A stretch of 64,000 nt of DNA from Doryteuthis pealeii. Lineage: Eukaryota > Mollusca > Cephalopoda > Myopsida > Loliginidae. Under the pieces are notes generated by a model. It was not told the origin of the DNA and did not search any database. It saw only the letters and a list, made by a program, of their open reading frames with translations. Numbering within the stretch: position 1 is the first letter of the stretch; every line of letters begins with the position of its first letter. This document shows, in pieces, positions 41,728 through 52,801 of the stretch. The position numbers and the translations under genes were made by a program. Location of the stretch: assembly GCA_023376005.1 (NCBI GenBank), contig CM042157.1, positions 53,793,012 through 53,857,011 on the forward strand, read 5' to 3'.

Positions 41728-42020
41728 TCCATGTGTAGATGTTCATTGGAGAACATCTCTAGTGTGTTCGGTGCCCAGCATCTCTTGTTTGTCTCACTTT
41801 GGATGGTTTATGGGATAAGAGGAAAGTAGCTGTGTAGCTGTAGTTTTGTTGAGTGTTGATACCAGGATTTATTGAAGATAGCACACACAATCTTTGGGTT
41901 GTTCCCATCAAGTTTTTTTTTTCCAAGTGTTTTGTTAAAATCCAACCGGTACAGCCATACAGTAGTACTGTACAGCTTTGAAGAACTCTTGCTTTATTTT
42001 ATCAGTGAGAAACTATTTTG
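41728..42020 (-). pseudogene. LINE family A, RT C-terminal fragment
   Basis: Plus-strand complements GTCCATGTGTAGATGTTCAT (the WTPTH region), CCCAGCATCTCTTGTTTGTC and GGTACAGCCATACAGTAGTAC (the LLYGCT region). Decayed, no open frame. Confidence 0.75.
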
Positions 42021-42831
42021 AATTTCTAAAATGAAAGATTAATTATTGATTATCTTATTTCTGTTGCCTTTTTGCATTTTGTAGTAAGAAAACATATAGC
42101 CTCAAATATTCTGAATTTATAAGATGAAACATTCTTATCATTATTTCAATTCCAATTATTTTTTAACCAAATTGTTATGAAATATAATCTTAATTTATTT
42201 GTATTTCTTAGACAATTTGATTATTATAAATGATTTTAGATTATTTAAATACAAACTATATGTTCCCAGCCTTACACAGGTTATCTGACTAAAAAATCTC
42301 ATATCGCTCATCATTGGATAGTAGTACCTATTGCTCAATGTGCTTATAGTGAAAATCTTACTATGGAAAGCATGTTAAATCCCATTTACCAATAACAATA
42401 ATACTACTTTTTGAAAGAGAGTGAGACACAATAACAATAATGTTATCATTTATGTAAGTGGTCCTAATGAAAAGAATGCTCGATATGGAAATTCATCAAA
42501 TTTACAAATTTATCAGTTATTCCACTTAGCCTATTTATTTTTTTCTATTTTCTCATACCACAGACAGTAATTTTGTCCCTAATGACTCCAAATGAATTTA
42601 GGGGAAAATATGACCAGTGAATTCCTTGTAAAATTCTACCCTAGAAAAATTTTATTTGATCTTAGTACAAGGCTTTGTTTTCAATTTGCATCTGTGGACA
42701 GACAGACAGACACCATAAATATAGTATAAGATTATTAGAATTGTTGTACAAACTTTTATAGACAAAAAGACAAATATGATTTGCTTTTTGAAACAATAGC
42801 CAAGACTTTTGAAAGTCAGAAGATAAAAGGA

Positions 42832-43250
42832 TCAGATTAACTTATTCAAAGAATTGGTAGATCCCACATGAGGCAGGTTGAAAAAATATCCCTCAATAAA
42901 AATGGACTGTGAATCTAGAAGTGTATCATCATCATCATCATCATCAAGGTGTGGCAACAGCATGGATTCCTTTAACTCCTCATCTTTATCAGCCATCGAA
43001 TGATGGCTGATAAAGATGTCCTCCAGACACCATCCAGTGTTCACACAAAGTTGGGGAATGTAAGTTTTTGCAGGTCAGCCAACACTGGTGTGTCCATTTG
43101 TAGGAGTCCATATGATAATGTTGTTTATGAATCTGTTCTTACTTCTCCAGCAGTGCCCTGCATATCTTGTTCATCTTACTCAGATTGTTTTTGAGATGGG
43201 AGGTAAGTGGTAGTGCAACTGCTGTTTTTTGTAGGGTGTTGTAGGAATGA
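42832..43250 (-). pseudogene. LINE family A, ORF end, with hairpin
   Basis: The minus strand at 43020-43250 encodes TP..GHTSVG and QLCVNTGWCLEDI. The 42981-43018 segment is a perfect 17-bp hairpin (CATCTTTATCAGCCATC / GAAT / complement), and (ATC)n at 42928-42946 encodes an Asp run in the ORF 42832-43044. Normal order of the 3' end is partly lost. Confidence 0.7.
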
Positions 43251-43476
43251 CAAAATCAATAACCAAGACTGTGGCAGGTCAGAAAATAAAACTACAAAAT
43301 TGAATTACTGAAATAAATCCAATACTAAAAGTAAGGAAGGAAAAATATGCCCCCTGCTGCAAACAAAATGAGCTAGGAATTTCAAATATAATGTTGGCAC
43401 TGTATATAGTAAAATTTACATTTTCTTGCTAATAGCAAGATTTTTATTCAAGTCATTCATTTAAAATATTCTTCTC

Positions 43477-43730
43477 TAATAATAAATGTGAATGTTAGTG
43501 TGTCAGTGTGTTATAATTTTTCAACTTTACTCCTAGAGGCTGTAGCCCAACATTTCATACCATTTTGGAATCAGTTTGTCTACGTGAGAAAATTAAAAGC
43601 ATTATGAGCCGAATCTGGACCTACAATCCTGAAATTTTGGATTCCCAAATTTTGATTATTGCAATTGTTTTCATTTTTTTACATAAACTTTTTTTGTGTG
43701 ATAACAATTTTTATAACTTGGAAATGAATT
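43477..43730 (+). repeat. dispersed repeat, copy 2 (ATGTTAGTGTGTCA type)
   Basis: TGTGAATGTTAGTGTGTCAG, CTCCTAGAGGCTGTAGCCCA, GAGCCGAATCTGGACCTAC and ATAACAATTTTTATAACTTG match copy 1 at 40930 in order and spacing. Confidence 0.6.
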
Positions 43731-43889
43731 TTGTTTGAAAAATATGCTTCAAGTTTGATATAATTTTATATATACTTAATGCATGAAGTATTATTGTTGG
43801 ACAGCTAAAGGCCTAATGAAAATCTCTCTGAATGAGCTATCTTATTTGACATCTAATAAGGTGTTTTAAGCTAGTAGAGAATAAAACAA

Positions 43890-44005
43890 GGTAACTGTAT
43901 AGTATAATGGTTAGTGAGTTTGATTCTTACTGAGTGCTTCATACTTCTGGACTTGTTCTAAGCTAAGCTTAGTAAATGACAAATAAGAGAATAAAGCAAT
44001 TTCCA
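43890..44005 (+). mobile_element. tRNA-like SINE head, family S5
   Basis: GTATAGTATAATGGTTAGTG (A box) and GAGTTTGATTCTTACTGAG (B box) lie closer than in a tRNA, so part of the head is deleted; CTTCATACTTCTGG and CTAAGCTTAGTAAATGAC follow. Confidence 0.7.
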
Positions 44006-44052
44006 GTTCAAATTACAAATGAAGGAAAATTTTGTGGGGTCTGCATTTGCAG

Positions 44053-44530
44053 TGCCGCCTATGAAATGCTAAATAGAAGTGGATATTAAATGTGACTATG
44101 AAATGCTAATTAGAATTCTTCACTCCTTCCTAAATAGAAGTATCAATATCATCATGGACCACTGTTGACTATGAAATGCTAATTAGAATTCTTCACTCCT
44201 TCCTAAATAGAAGATTGTTGACTATGAAATGCTAATTAGAATTCTTCAAAGTATCATCATGGACCACCGCGGATACTAATTAGTAGAAGCATCAATATCA
44301 TCATGGACCACTGACTATGAAATGCTAATTAGAATCCTTTCTCCTTCCTAAATAGAAGCATAAATATCATCATGGATAACAGTTAACCAAGAAATACTAA
44401 TTAGAATTCTTCACTCCTTTCTAAATAGAAAATAGAAGCACCAATATCATCATGGACCACTGTTGACTATGAAATGCTAATTAGAATTCTTCACTTCTAG
44501 GTAAATAGAAGAATCAATATCATGAACAGC
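44053..44530. repeat. minisatellite, about 73-bp unit, about six copies
   Basis: The unit ACTATGAAATGCTAATTAGAATTC then CTTCACTCCTTCCTAAATAG, AAGCATCAATATCATCATGG and ACCACTGT begins at about 44094, 44167, 44220, 44313, 44384 and 44465. Some copies are shortened internally (for example 44220-44312). Confidence 0.9.
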
Positions 44531-44639
44531 TAGTACGGGGTGGGGGGTATGAGTCGTCTGGCTGTAACATAAATTTTAGTTCTTTTTGCAAATTAAATGT
44601 TTAATATTCTATATTCTAATATTGATATAAAAGATTATG

Positions 44640-44720
44640 ATTGACTGATTTTAATGGCATGTCTACCTATCAAGGGTTATTTTATGCCTAGTAGAGTGAG
44701 GGAATTGTGCTCATTATACA
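44640..44720 (-). mobile_element. common SINE tail (S6 type)
   Basis: GACTGATTTTAATGGCATG, AAGGGTTATTTTATGCC and GGGAATTGTGCTCATTATAC are complements of the tail and of the block before it. Confidence 0.65.
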
Positions 44721-44747
44721 TTCATATTAATATTCTTGTGTGAGGGG

Positions 44748-44990
44748 TCTCTCTGTGGTGAAGTAGATATCGTGCTGGACTGCGACATTGTAGTAAGCTT
44801 TCAAACTACAGTCAGGCTATTATGTTCACTTTCAGACTAATACCATTGGGAAAGGTATGTGCCCTCTCTTCTCTCCAGGTATGGGTTAGATAGTACTACT
44901 AATGTTCTTCTACAAGGATGGCTTTGGCATTGAATAATCCACAAGTGTGAAATGCTATTAAATAAAGAAATCAACCAACAAACATTTTTG
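44748..44990 (+). mobile_element. SINE family S3
   Basis: GGTCTCTCTGTGGTGAAGTAG start, GCTGGACTGCGACATTG, TACCATTGGGAAAGGTATG, TTCTTCTACAAGGATGGC, GGCATTGAATAATCC and an AAATAAAGAAATCAACCAAC end. Confidence 0.8.
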
Positions 44991-45039
44991 TGTAATTGTT
45001 TACACAAAAAAAGATTTTAATGGTGTTTGCACATGGTTA

Positions 45040-45265
45040 TATTAAATACAAATAATTTTTAAACAATTCTAATTTAACCTGAGATGGGATTCTAACTGGT
45101 ACTATCACTCTGGGTCGGTGGACCTGAGAGTAATGGCAATGAAGGGATACTCCACACACATCATTAGATACAGTTTAGTGTCATACTCATTACATCCCTT
45201 TTTTTGGTGGGGATCTTATCCCTCTGTATGAAATACAGTCAGCATTTTCTAAGCCCTGCCAACAA
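45040..45265 (-). mobile_element. SINE-like repeat, family S6 fragment
   Basis: Complement of the S6 body: GGTACTATCACTCTGGGTC, GGCAATGAAGGGATACTCC, ATCAGATACAGTTTAGTGTC-like text and CCTCTGTATGAAATACAGTC. Confidence 0.7.
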
Positions 45266-45662
45266 GGTTTTAAAAGATTATTCATTTAATTGTTAATGTC
45301 TGTATTAATTAAACAGTTAAATCCGACTCCAAATGAGAAACCTGAAATAAAAAATTCTCATTCTAAGTTGAAGAGTGTACAATAGAGGAATTATAAAAAT
45401 CAATAGCCAAGACTGTTGCAAGTCAGAAAATGAAATGGCAAGATTGAATTACTCAGATAAAGGCTATGTTCTATGCAAGACTAAAACTATTGAAAAATAT
45501 GCTCTTCAACTGTGAATTTAAAAGATACAGGTGGCACTGTATATAATAAAATTAACATTAGTCAGTTATAGCCAAAAGGAAATTGACACTTCTCAAAATG
45601 ATGAATTATACTTGAGCCAAAGTATACATGGCTCCTCAACAAAGCAGAATAATCAATTACAA

Positions 45663-46175
45663 GCTTAGTATAATGGTTATCCTCATGGGAAATATAATTG
45701 GCAACTCAAGTTCAAATTCTGGACAAAGCTTTTTATTATTTAGATTTTTCAGACTGTTGTCCTCATCTTTATTGTTATGTACACAATGTTTTGGCTGATG
45801 TGCCCTCTGGCCTTCTTTAGGTTCTTCTTGTTGAACTCAGGAGCCTTCATGTTATAATCAGGAGGCTTCATGGAACTTTAAACTGAACCTTTTATTCAAT
45901 CCACCAGGGTAAACTGTTCACATTCTCTTAACCAGGTACAAGTTTTAAGTTATGTTAAGTTTGACAAAGCTGTTTGTGTTTCATTTTTCACTAATGCCCT
46001 TGAGAAAGGCATGAATCCATCTGTTCTCCCCTCAGCTATAGGTAAATAGTAAGGTAGTGTGGGTTCTTTAGCCTTAATTGGGCAATCAGTCTAGGAAAAT
46101 GAAAACTTGGAATTCAAACCAGCTGTACTCTGCTTGAAAATTGACCTTGTATCAAACTTTGCCCATAGCAGAGGA
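45663..46175 (+). mobile_element. SINE family S1 interrupted by another repeat
   Basis: Head 45663-45730 (TAGTATAATGGTTATCC ... CTCAAGTTCAAATTCTGG) is separated from the body (45990-46175: AATGCCCTTGAGAAAGGC, GGTTCTTTAGCCTTAATTGG, CCAGCTGTACTCTGC, ACCTTGTATCAAACTTTGCC) by the 45735-45935 repeat. Confidence 0.7.
45735..45935 (-). repeat. dispersed repeat with CTGAAGAAGGCC-type stem
   Basis: About 200 bp shared with 63570-63785 (ATCTTTATTGTTATGTACAC, GGAGCCTTCATGTTATAATC, CCTTTTATTCAATCC, GGGTAAACTGTT). On the minus strand it begins with a hammerhead-like order AAAGAAGGCC...GCCAAAAC followed by ATTGTGTACATAACAATAAA. Confidence 0.7.
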
Positions 46176-46785
46176 GTTGGGTAAAAGCAATACCCATGGA
46201 AATTCCATACACAATTTGACATACCAAACAAAACAAAATGCTAAACACTGCTTCATCTATTTTATAATGTTTGTAGAACTTGTTCTTTTTTTTTTTTTTA
46301 AATATGAAGCTGATTCTCCAAGATTTGATCTGCCATTCTTTACATTCCAATCATGTCCATCACAGGAAGAACAATGAAGCAAGATTGTGGATTTCAGTAG
46401 CAGGTATTAAAATTATCAATGATTTGCAAAAATGGCTTTTTGTATCGTGCTCTCAAAAAGATCACCTGGTGTGAACTTATGACAATGGTATTGTATGGAC
46501 TATGAATTGTGAAAAAGTAATTTGCAATGCATAGCAAGTAACAGACAAAGCCTGCTACTCAATCACTGCCATCTGTGGGGGTAATCTGCAAGACGAGACT
46601 TTTTGTTTTTTTGGTTGTCATCATCAAAGTCAGTAGAGTCATCATCTGTTAATTCTTGTTTAGTATCAGAATCAACATTACTAGCATCATCACTAAAAAC
46701 TATAAATTGTACAAAATAGCCACATCCACCAATTTCACTTCCAAATTTTTAAATATTTTAAAAAATTTGATCCTTTTACTTAGGC
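46176..46785. other. no gene identified
   Basis: Short overlapping frames on both strands (46114-46474) have no family motif. Confidence 0.35.
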
Positions 46786-47015
46786 TATCTTTTCTTTTTT
46801 TTCTTCTTTTTTCTCTTCCCACATTACTTCTTATTCTTCCTCCTTTTTCTACTACTATTTATTTTTCCTTCCTATTATTTCTTTTTCCTCCTCCTCTACC
46901 TACTATTTCTTCTTTTTTCTTCCCACTACTTCTTCTTCCTCCCCCTTCCTCCTCTACTTACCACTTCTTATTTCCCCTCCTCTTACTACTCCAACTACTT
47001 TTTCTTTTTCTTCAA
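46786..47015 (+). repeat. polypyrimidine tract (CT-rich)
   Basis: About 230 bp almost entirely C and T on the plus strand, repeats of TTCTTCCTCC and CTACTACT. The 125-codon Phe/Leu/Pro-rich ORF over it is an artefact. Confidence 0.9.
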
Positions 47016-47181
47016 AATAGACACAAGAGATAAGAATAAACGTCAGTCATTTGCTTGATTCTTTTTTACTGAACAATTAAATCCTAAAATCAAGTTTTCA
47101 ACTAGCTACAATTCACTTACTGGCAATGTGTCTTTAGTCTTTCCTTCCTCCAATCACAAAAGTATCAAGTTATACAGTGTG

Positions 47182-47185
<4 letters not shown>

Positions 47186-47220
<35 letters not shown>
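47186..47220. repeat. (TA)n microsatellite
   Basis: About 33 bp of TA. Confidence 0.9.
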
Positions 47221-47224
<4 letters not shown>

Positions 47225-47264
47225 TCGGACTTAAATATAAATATTCATTAAAATTACCTACATT

Positions 47265-47420
47265 TGGTCATTGCTCTTTGCAAGTACTCAAGATAACATC
47301 CAATATCCACACAGACCTGCTGAATTGTTTTTGCTGGTCAGCAAACACTGGTGTGTCCATACGTTAGAGTCCATAGGAGAACATTGGTTATAAGTTTGTA
47401 TTTACTATCAGTTTTTGTAC
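47265..47420 (-). pseudogene. LINE family A, ORF end fragment
   Basis: Complement of the WTPTHGHTSVG-equivalent region (GGTCAGCAAACACTGGTGTG, TTAGAGTCCATAGGAGAAC). Confidence 0.65.
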
Positions 47421-47499
47421 TTTGCTTGGGTGTGATATCCATAGAAACAGTTCCTGGTGGGAGAGCCACTGTGAGTGCTTTAAAGCAGGCAAAGATTTA

Positions 47500-47700
47500 A
47501 TTATAAAAGTTAAAAAGGGACCCTAACAGGTACTATCACTCCAGGTCAGAGTGAACCTTCAAGTAATGACAATAAATGGGTACTCCACCCTCCTCAAAGC
47601 TCCAGTATCAGATTCTGTTTAGAGTATTATCCAGGACATCATTTTTTTTTGGGGGGGGGGGGTCTTATCCTCTGCAGGGGATACTGTTGGGGAATTATTA
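47500..47700 (-). mobile_element. SINE-like repeat, family S6 fragment
   Basis: Complement of the S6 body (ACAGGTACTATCACTCCAGG, TGACAATAAATGGGTACTCC, CTTATCCTCTGCAGGGGATA), interrupted by a poly-T/poly-G run at about 47641-47662. Confidence 0.7.
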
Positions 47701-48605
47701 GCCCTGAAAACATGGCTGTGGAATATCAGGCTACTAAAAATCTTTAGTAAATCTTTATTTGAAATGCATATTTAATGTATGTTTATTTGGACCAGTGAGC
47801 AGTGCTACCAAATTAAAATGAAAATGAAAATCTAATCGAATTGCGAGAAAAATAATACTTTAGTACCTTTTTTGGCCTTAGAATTTTAGTGAGCAATGGT
47901 AATGCACATCACTTCAAGTATCATGCAATAAGTAGAATGGTTGTATCACATGGTAGCAGGAAAAAACTACTGGTTTGACCATAAACAAAACTTGTTCATG
48001 TACAGAAATGAAAGATTTTTAACTCCATATTAATTCTTTTAAAGTTTCATCGGATTCATTTGTTGCTTCATCAGACTTCACTTCCCAACTTCTCAATTAC
48101 TTTGGGCTCTTCTCAGCATAGGCAATGGTATCTGTATTGCTTTGGATGATATCCAGGGATAGTCACTTGCACATAAAAGCTGTCTTGTGGAAGACAATAG
48201 TCATCTTCATTGCCAGTGATCTCAATGGCTGTAAATTGTCTAGTGCTCTTTCTGACAAGTGATGAGAAGACAGAATTTATTTCTAATTTCAACATTTTAA
48301 AAGTAATTCAAAGTAAAATTTAATTTCTTTGTCGCTCAAATTAACCTCCTCTACACAATAGGACTGTAATGTGCTTATATAATAAAAGCATTTGTTTCTT
48401 ACTCCTGGTTTTTGTTTTGTTTGTTTTATGGTCATCATGATAGCCAATTGACTAACAGCATCAATTGCCTCAATAATACATTATATTGTGACAGCCTCAG
48501 TCATCAAGTGAACTAAATCTGCTCCTTCAAGATCCTCATCACATCTGAAAATCAATCTATAGCTGATTGTCCTGCTGTTGAAATTTGATCATATATCAAC
48601 TGAAA
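47701..48605. other. no gene identified; 60-codon minus-strand frame
   Basis: The frame 48113-48295 (minus; contains AIEITGNEDDYCLPQDSFYV) has coding-like composition and could be a decayed element ORF, but I do not recognise it. Confidence 0.3.
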
Positions 48606-48617
48606 TAATAATTATTA

Positions 48618-48647
48618 TCAGGTCATGCTGATAGCATGGATACCATA

Positions 48648-48741
<94 letters not shown>

Positions 48742-49240
48742 TGTCCCTATCAGTCATCACCCCTAGCAGGTCTTCTGCACAGCATTCAGAATCCACATAG
48801 AGTTGATTAATTTAGGTCCTTGGTGGTCATCCCAGACTGATGTGCCCATAGAACATCACTTGTGAGCTCGTCCTGGCTTCTCCAGCAGTATCCAGCATTT
48901 GTTCATCTTACACGGATGGTTTGTGGGATTGTAGGGAGGAAGTGTCGTACAGCTATTTTTTGTGGAGTACCCTTTCCAAGATTTGTTCAAGATAGCATGC
49001 TGCATCCTTGTGTAGTTTCCATCTATTGTTTTTGCTCTAAACATTTCGTTTGAGCCCAAATGGTCCAACCATACAGTAGCACTGACATAGCTACTGCTTG
49101 GAAGAATTCTCACTTTATCTATCAGAGAGATCAGATTTCCATATAATTAATAATATGTCTATAGTTCATGTCTGTCCTATACATGCATTGACATCACTTT
49201 CTGTAGATAAGATATTACTACCTAGGTATGTGAATGGGTC
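48618..49240 (-). pseudogene. LINE family A, RT C-terminal part and 3' end
   Basis: From high to low coordinates: YLG block (near 49225), LDHLGSN-like piece, DGNYTRMQHAILNKSWKG (about 49020), WTP region, then the GGWRERV-equivalent codons expanded into (TC)n, and the 3' end CATGCTGATAGCATGGATAC at 48625. Longest family A C-terminal copy on this strand. Stops throughout. Confidence 0.8.
48651..48736. repeat. (TC)n microsatellite inside LINE coding sequence
   Basis: About 86 bp of CT, interrupted once by TTT. On the LINE's sense strand it is GAGAGA, at the position where other copies have the codons for WRERV. Confidence 0.9.
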
Positions 49241-49329
49241 TACTAAACCAATGAAATATTAATAAATCATTAATTATTTAGTATGTTCCACTGTATAGAA
49301 TCTGCTATGTTGCTTGATCTGATTCAATA

Positions 49330-49445
49330 GTGCATACCCCTCCACAGCCAATTGGTATTATTAGATTAGGTAGAATAACTGGCAATGTGAGAAGCAGGGG
49401 AGCTAGATTCATGCCTTTTCCAAGGGAATTATTATCACTTGACAT
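49330..49445 (-). mobile_element. SINE family S1 scrap
   Basis: TAGATTCATGCCTTTTCC and CAAGGGAATTATTA correspond to the S1 body; the remainder is decayed. Confidence 0.45.
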
Positions 49446-49559
49446 TAATAATGATGATTTTACTTTGAATTACCTTAAAGATGTCAAAGTTAGAAATAAA
49501 TTCTGTTTGACTCTATACTCATCACCTTTTGTTTTTTGCTTTTTAGCCCAACTTCTTTG

Positions 49560-49970
49560 AAATGTCAGTTTATAAAAACAATGAAAATAATTAAGGATGA
49601 AGTCTTAGCAAAACATGAACTGATGTCCCCCATTTTTACCTTGGGGGCTAAACCTCATTATCCAGGTGTGCTTTTATTAATATTAAAGATAATACAAAAC
49701 AGTCTGGACTGAAATTTTAACGTGCTTTATTGATTCCATTTTTCAGAGTCGGCCATTTTGTATTTCCTTTGAAAAAAGAAAAAAACAACAAAATAATAGT
49801 GAAATTGAAAAAGAAAAAAAAAACCAACAGAAAGGAAATTAAGGTTTTCTGAAAAAAAAAAAAAAAAAGAAGAAAAATGATTAGGGATAAAAGTCAGACA
49901 ATGCCGAAATCAGAACCATCTTTTCAAAATGGAATTTATCTTCAAGATAGAAGGAGAAACACATGCAGTA
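49560..49970. other. no gene seen; A-rich runs
   Basis: Poly-A-like runs at 49785-49880. No frame or repeat family recognised. Confidence 0.45.
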
Positions 49971-49973
49971 GAT

Positions 49974-50060
49974 GATGATGATGATGAGAAATATTATGAT
50001 GATGATGATGATGATGTTATATATTAGGAGTTAATGATGATGATGATGATGATGATGAGA
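49974..50060 (+). repeat. (GAT)n microsatellite, two blocks
   Basis: Two GAT arrays (49974-50016 and 50035-50060) separated by a short spacer. LINE family A 3' ends terminate in ATGATGATG, so it may mark an eroded LINE tail. Confidence 0.9.
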
Positions 50061-50154
50061 AAACATGAAGTGTATAATGTGCTTCTAACCTTGTGCCAAA
50101 CTAAGATAAACTTCATAAATGACAATTATTTTGCTCACCTTGTTTGATGTAATA

Positions 50155-50290
50155 GAAAGTTAATCTGACAGACAAGTTAGTGAATTTGAATGTCACTGAG
50201 TGCTCCATTCTTCTGGCCTTGTGCCAAACAAAAATCAGCTTAGTACATGACCATTCACCTCTGACTCTTAATGTCAATAGATTGATCTGT
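50155..50290 (+). mobile_element. SINE family S5 copy
   Basis: B-box-like TGAATTTGAATGTCACTGAG, then GTGCTCCATTCTTCTGGCC and CTTAGTACATGACC. The A box is decayed. Confidence 0.55.
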
Positions 50291-50835
50291 CTGAAGATGA
50301 AAACCTACCAGCAATTTTAATTTACTTAAAATTTCCGTGAGGATGTTGTTGTTCCACAAAGTTTATTCACTACTTAGCATTTAGTATTATACATGAGAAC
50401 TAAATATTATCATTTTTTTCATCCATGTACATAGCCATATTCAGAACAGAATGACTGAAAGTAAGTTATATCTATGGCCCAAACTAAGCAATATGTAACA
50501 AAACTTCTGTTTTCTACCATTACAGAGAAATAGTCAATGAAATATGTATTTGTTTATAATTTGTTTCTTCTCTTGTGAACTTATTTTTTATTTGTTACAT
50601 TTTCCTGTGATGATGTTCTTGCCATTACTCTAAATACTGAGTAAATTTTGTCTTTTAAAACATTATATAAATTATATAAATTCTTATTTTTAGACAATAC
50701 AAAATCCTAAAAAGTTGAACAAATGTTAAATTTTTACTAAATCTAGCTGCTACATTTTTCCAAAAAGTCAGAATTTTGTAGCCAAAAGTTAGAGTGTGTA
50801 TTATACATGAATACATATTATACATGATTACTTAT
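50291..50835. other. no gene seen
   Basis: AT-rich; nothing recognised. Confidence 0.45.
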
Positions 50836-50896
50836 TGTACACATACACACACACACGCACACACACACACACACAGACACACAGACACAGACACAG

Positions 50897-50938
<42 letters not shown>
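50836..50938. repeat. (AC)n(AGAC)n(TA)n microsatellite
   Basis: About 65 bp of AC with AGAC variants, then about 36 bp of TA. Confidence 0.95.
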
Positions 50939-50939
<1 letters not shown>

Positions 50940-50940
<1 letters not shown>

Positions 50941-51740
50941 CCCTTTAATTAAGTTGTCTAAAAAAATGTTTTTTTGGTGTATTTTTTTAGTGTATTGAAG
51001 AAAATTAAAGGTATGTTTAATATTTATTGTTCTTTTACTAATATCATCTAAAAGAAATTTTAAGGACCTCCATAAACTTATTTTCATAAAATTCATTACA
51101 AATGGTTCCTAAACACATATGAAAATATCAAGTTAAATTAGTTTTAAAGTGTTACAATATCCTTTATTCTAATTAATTTTAATTTTATTTATTTTTATTT
51201 TCACCTTTATTTTAATTCAATGTTTTGACATAATTTGCTATCAAATACTTGATCGTTAAATTTATATTTTTACAATATTTTCAAATGTTTTTAGGAATCA
51301 TTTGTAATGAACATTATCCTTTTTAAAAATTTTCTTGAATATTCTCATGATGTCACCACATTTTAAAAAAAAGCCTTGCTGTTAATGGTATTCAAATAAG
51401 TTTGCCATATTTTCATTTCTTTTCATTTTAAAATAACATTTTTTAAAGAAGCTTTATAATATGACTCATTAATGTTGCCTTGATGATGGTTGATACATTC
51501 AATATATATATAAACCAAAACGCTTTAATATAGGCTAAACTATTCATTCATTCATAAATAAATAAATCTTATGAATATTGGTTTTTCCTACTCCTATACT
51601 TACATACTATTTATCATAAAAGGTTTATCTGAAAAAAAAATTGTTTTAGCTGATATTAAATTCATCTCTCACATTAAAACATGTTTAAATTATAGATACA
51701 ATTATTTTTAATAATTTCTTAATATAGTAATTATATTTTG
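50940..51740. other. no gene seen
   Basis: Very AT-rich. The right edge (51700-51745, TTAATATAGTAATTATATTT) matches the sequence left of the MITE at 53567, so both MITE ends lie in copies of a larger repeat. Confidence 0.45.
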
Positions 51741-51747
51741 TCTATAT

Positions 51748-51815
51748 ACTGATTGTTTCAGAAAAATTGGTATCGTTTTGTAATCTAATAACTTGACCAA
51801 TTCTCTCCCTTAAGT
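51748..51815 (+). mobile_element. MITE end, same family as 3738 and 53567
   Basis: GATTGTTTCAGAAAAATTGG then TATCGTTTTGTAATCTAATA and ACTTGACCAATTCTC match the 3.7-kb element start. No opposite end found. Confidence 0.65.
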
Positions 51816-52179
51816 CAGATTTCAAAAAACCAAGTCTATTAACCAATTGGATTTTTTTTGCTAATAGAGTAATAGATTTTTGGAGAAAAAAAACCTAATC
51901 AGATCAAAACAGCAATAATGTAAAAAAAACTCTAAATTGAATTTCAGAAATAATGGTAAGAAAAAAGAATTTAAGAAAATATTTTTTTGAACTATCAGAT
52001 GAATTACTTAACAGAATTTGATCTGTATATAGATATTTTATTAGTAGTGTATATGTTCTGTACAAAGATTTATTTTTCTAAGGTTAATGTGAGAAGATAG
52101 TAAAAAGGGGAGAAACCTAAGGAGACATAAACAAATAATAATAATAATAATAATAATTAAACAAATAGAAATGAAAGAA

Positions 52180-52766
52180 AAAGTAAGAAAGGAAAACTTC
52201 AGATGAACAAGAAAGCACTTAGAAACCAATCTATGTAGCAGAAACCTTATCAAGGGAATAAACACATCTTGTAAGATACTCAGGACCATTCCTAAAATGG
52301 ATAAGAAAGAAGCTCCAACAGATGGACAAAAGGACAAGGAAACTCATGACCATGCACAAGGCATTCCACCTGAGATACAACACAGACAAACTCTATGTCA
52401 AAGAAAGAGGAGGGAAGGGGTCTCAGCAACATTGAAGACTGTGTAGATATGAGCACTTGACGAATACACTAAGAACAGTAAGGAAAGAATAATCGCAGCA
52501 GCCAGAAACACAATTGCAACACATTGACAAACAGAAATACATCAAAAACTAAAAAACAGAAATAAGAAGAAAAACAACAACATGGGTACTTTAAGCATCA
52601 AACTCAAGAGATATCGTATCAGAAAATATGGACATGGATAAGAAAAAGGAAACCTCAAAAGAGAAACTGAATCCCTTATAATCGCAGCACAAGACAATGC
52701 CATTAGAACAAACTATATAAAGGCAAAAATAGATAAGATGCAGCAAAATAGCAAGTGCAGAATGTG

Positions 52767-52801
<35 letters not shown>

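Noticed and set aside
44053..44530. CRISPR-like array
   Set aside because: The 73-bp units are directly tandem without unique spacers and the genome is eukaryotic.
46656..47033. 125-codon Phe/Leu/Pro ORF
   Set aside because: Produced by a polypyrimidine tract. Same reasoning for frames within 57.2-58.3 kb.
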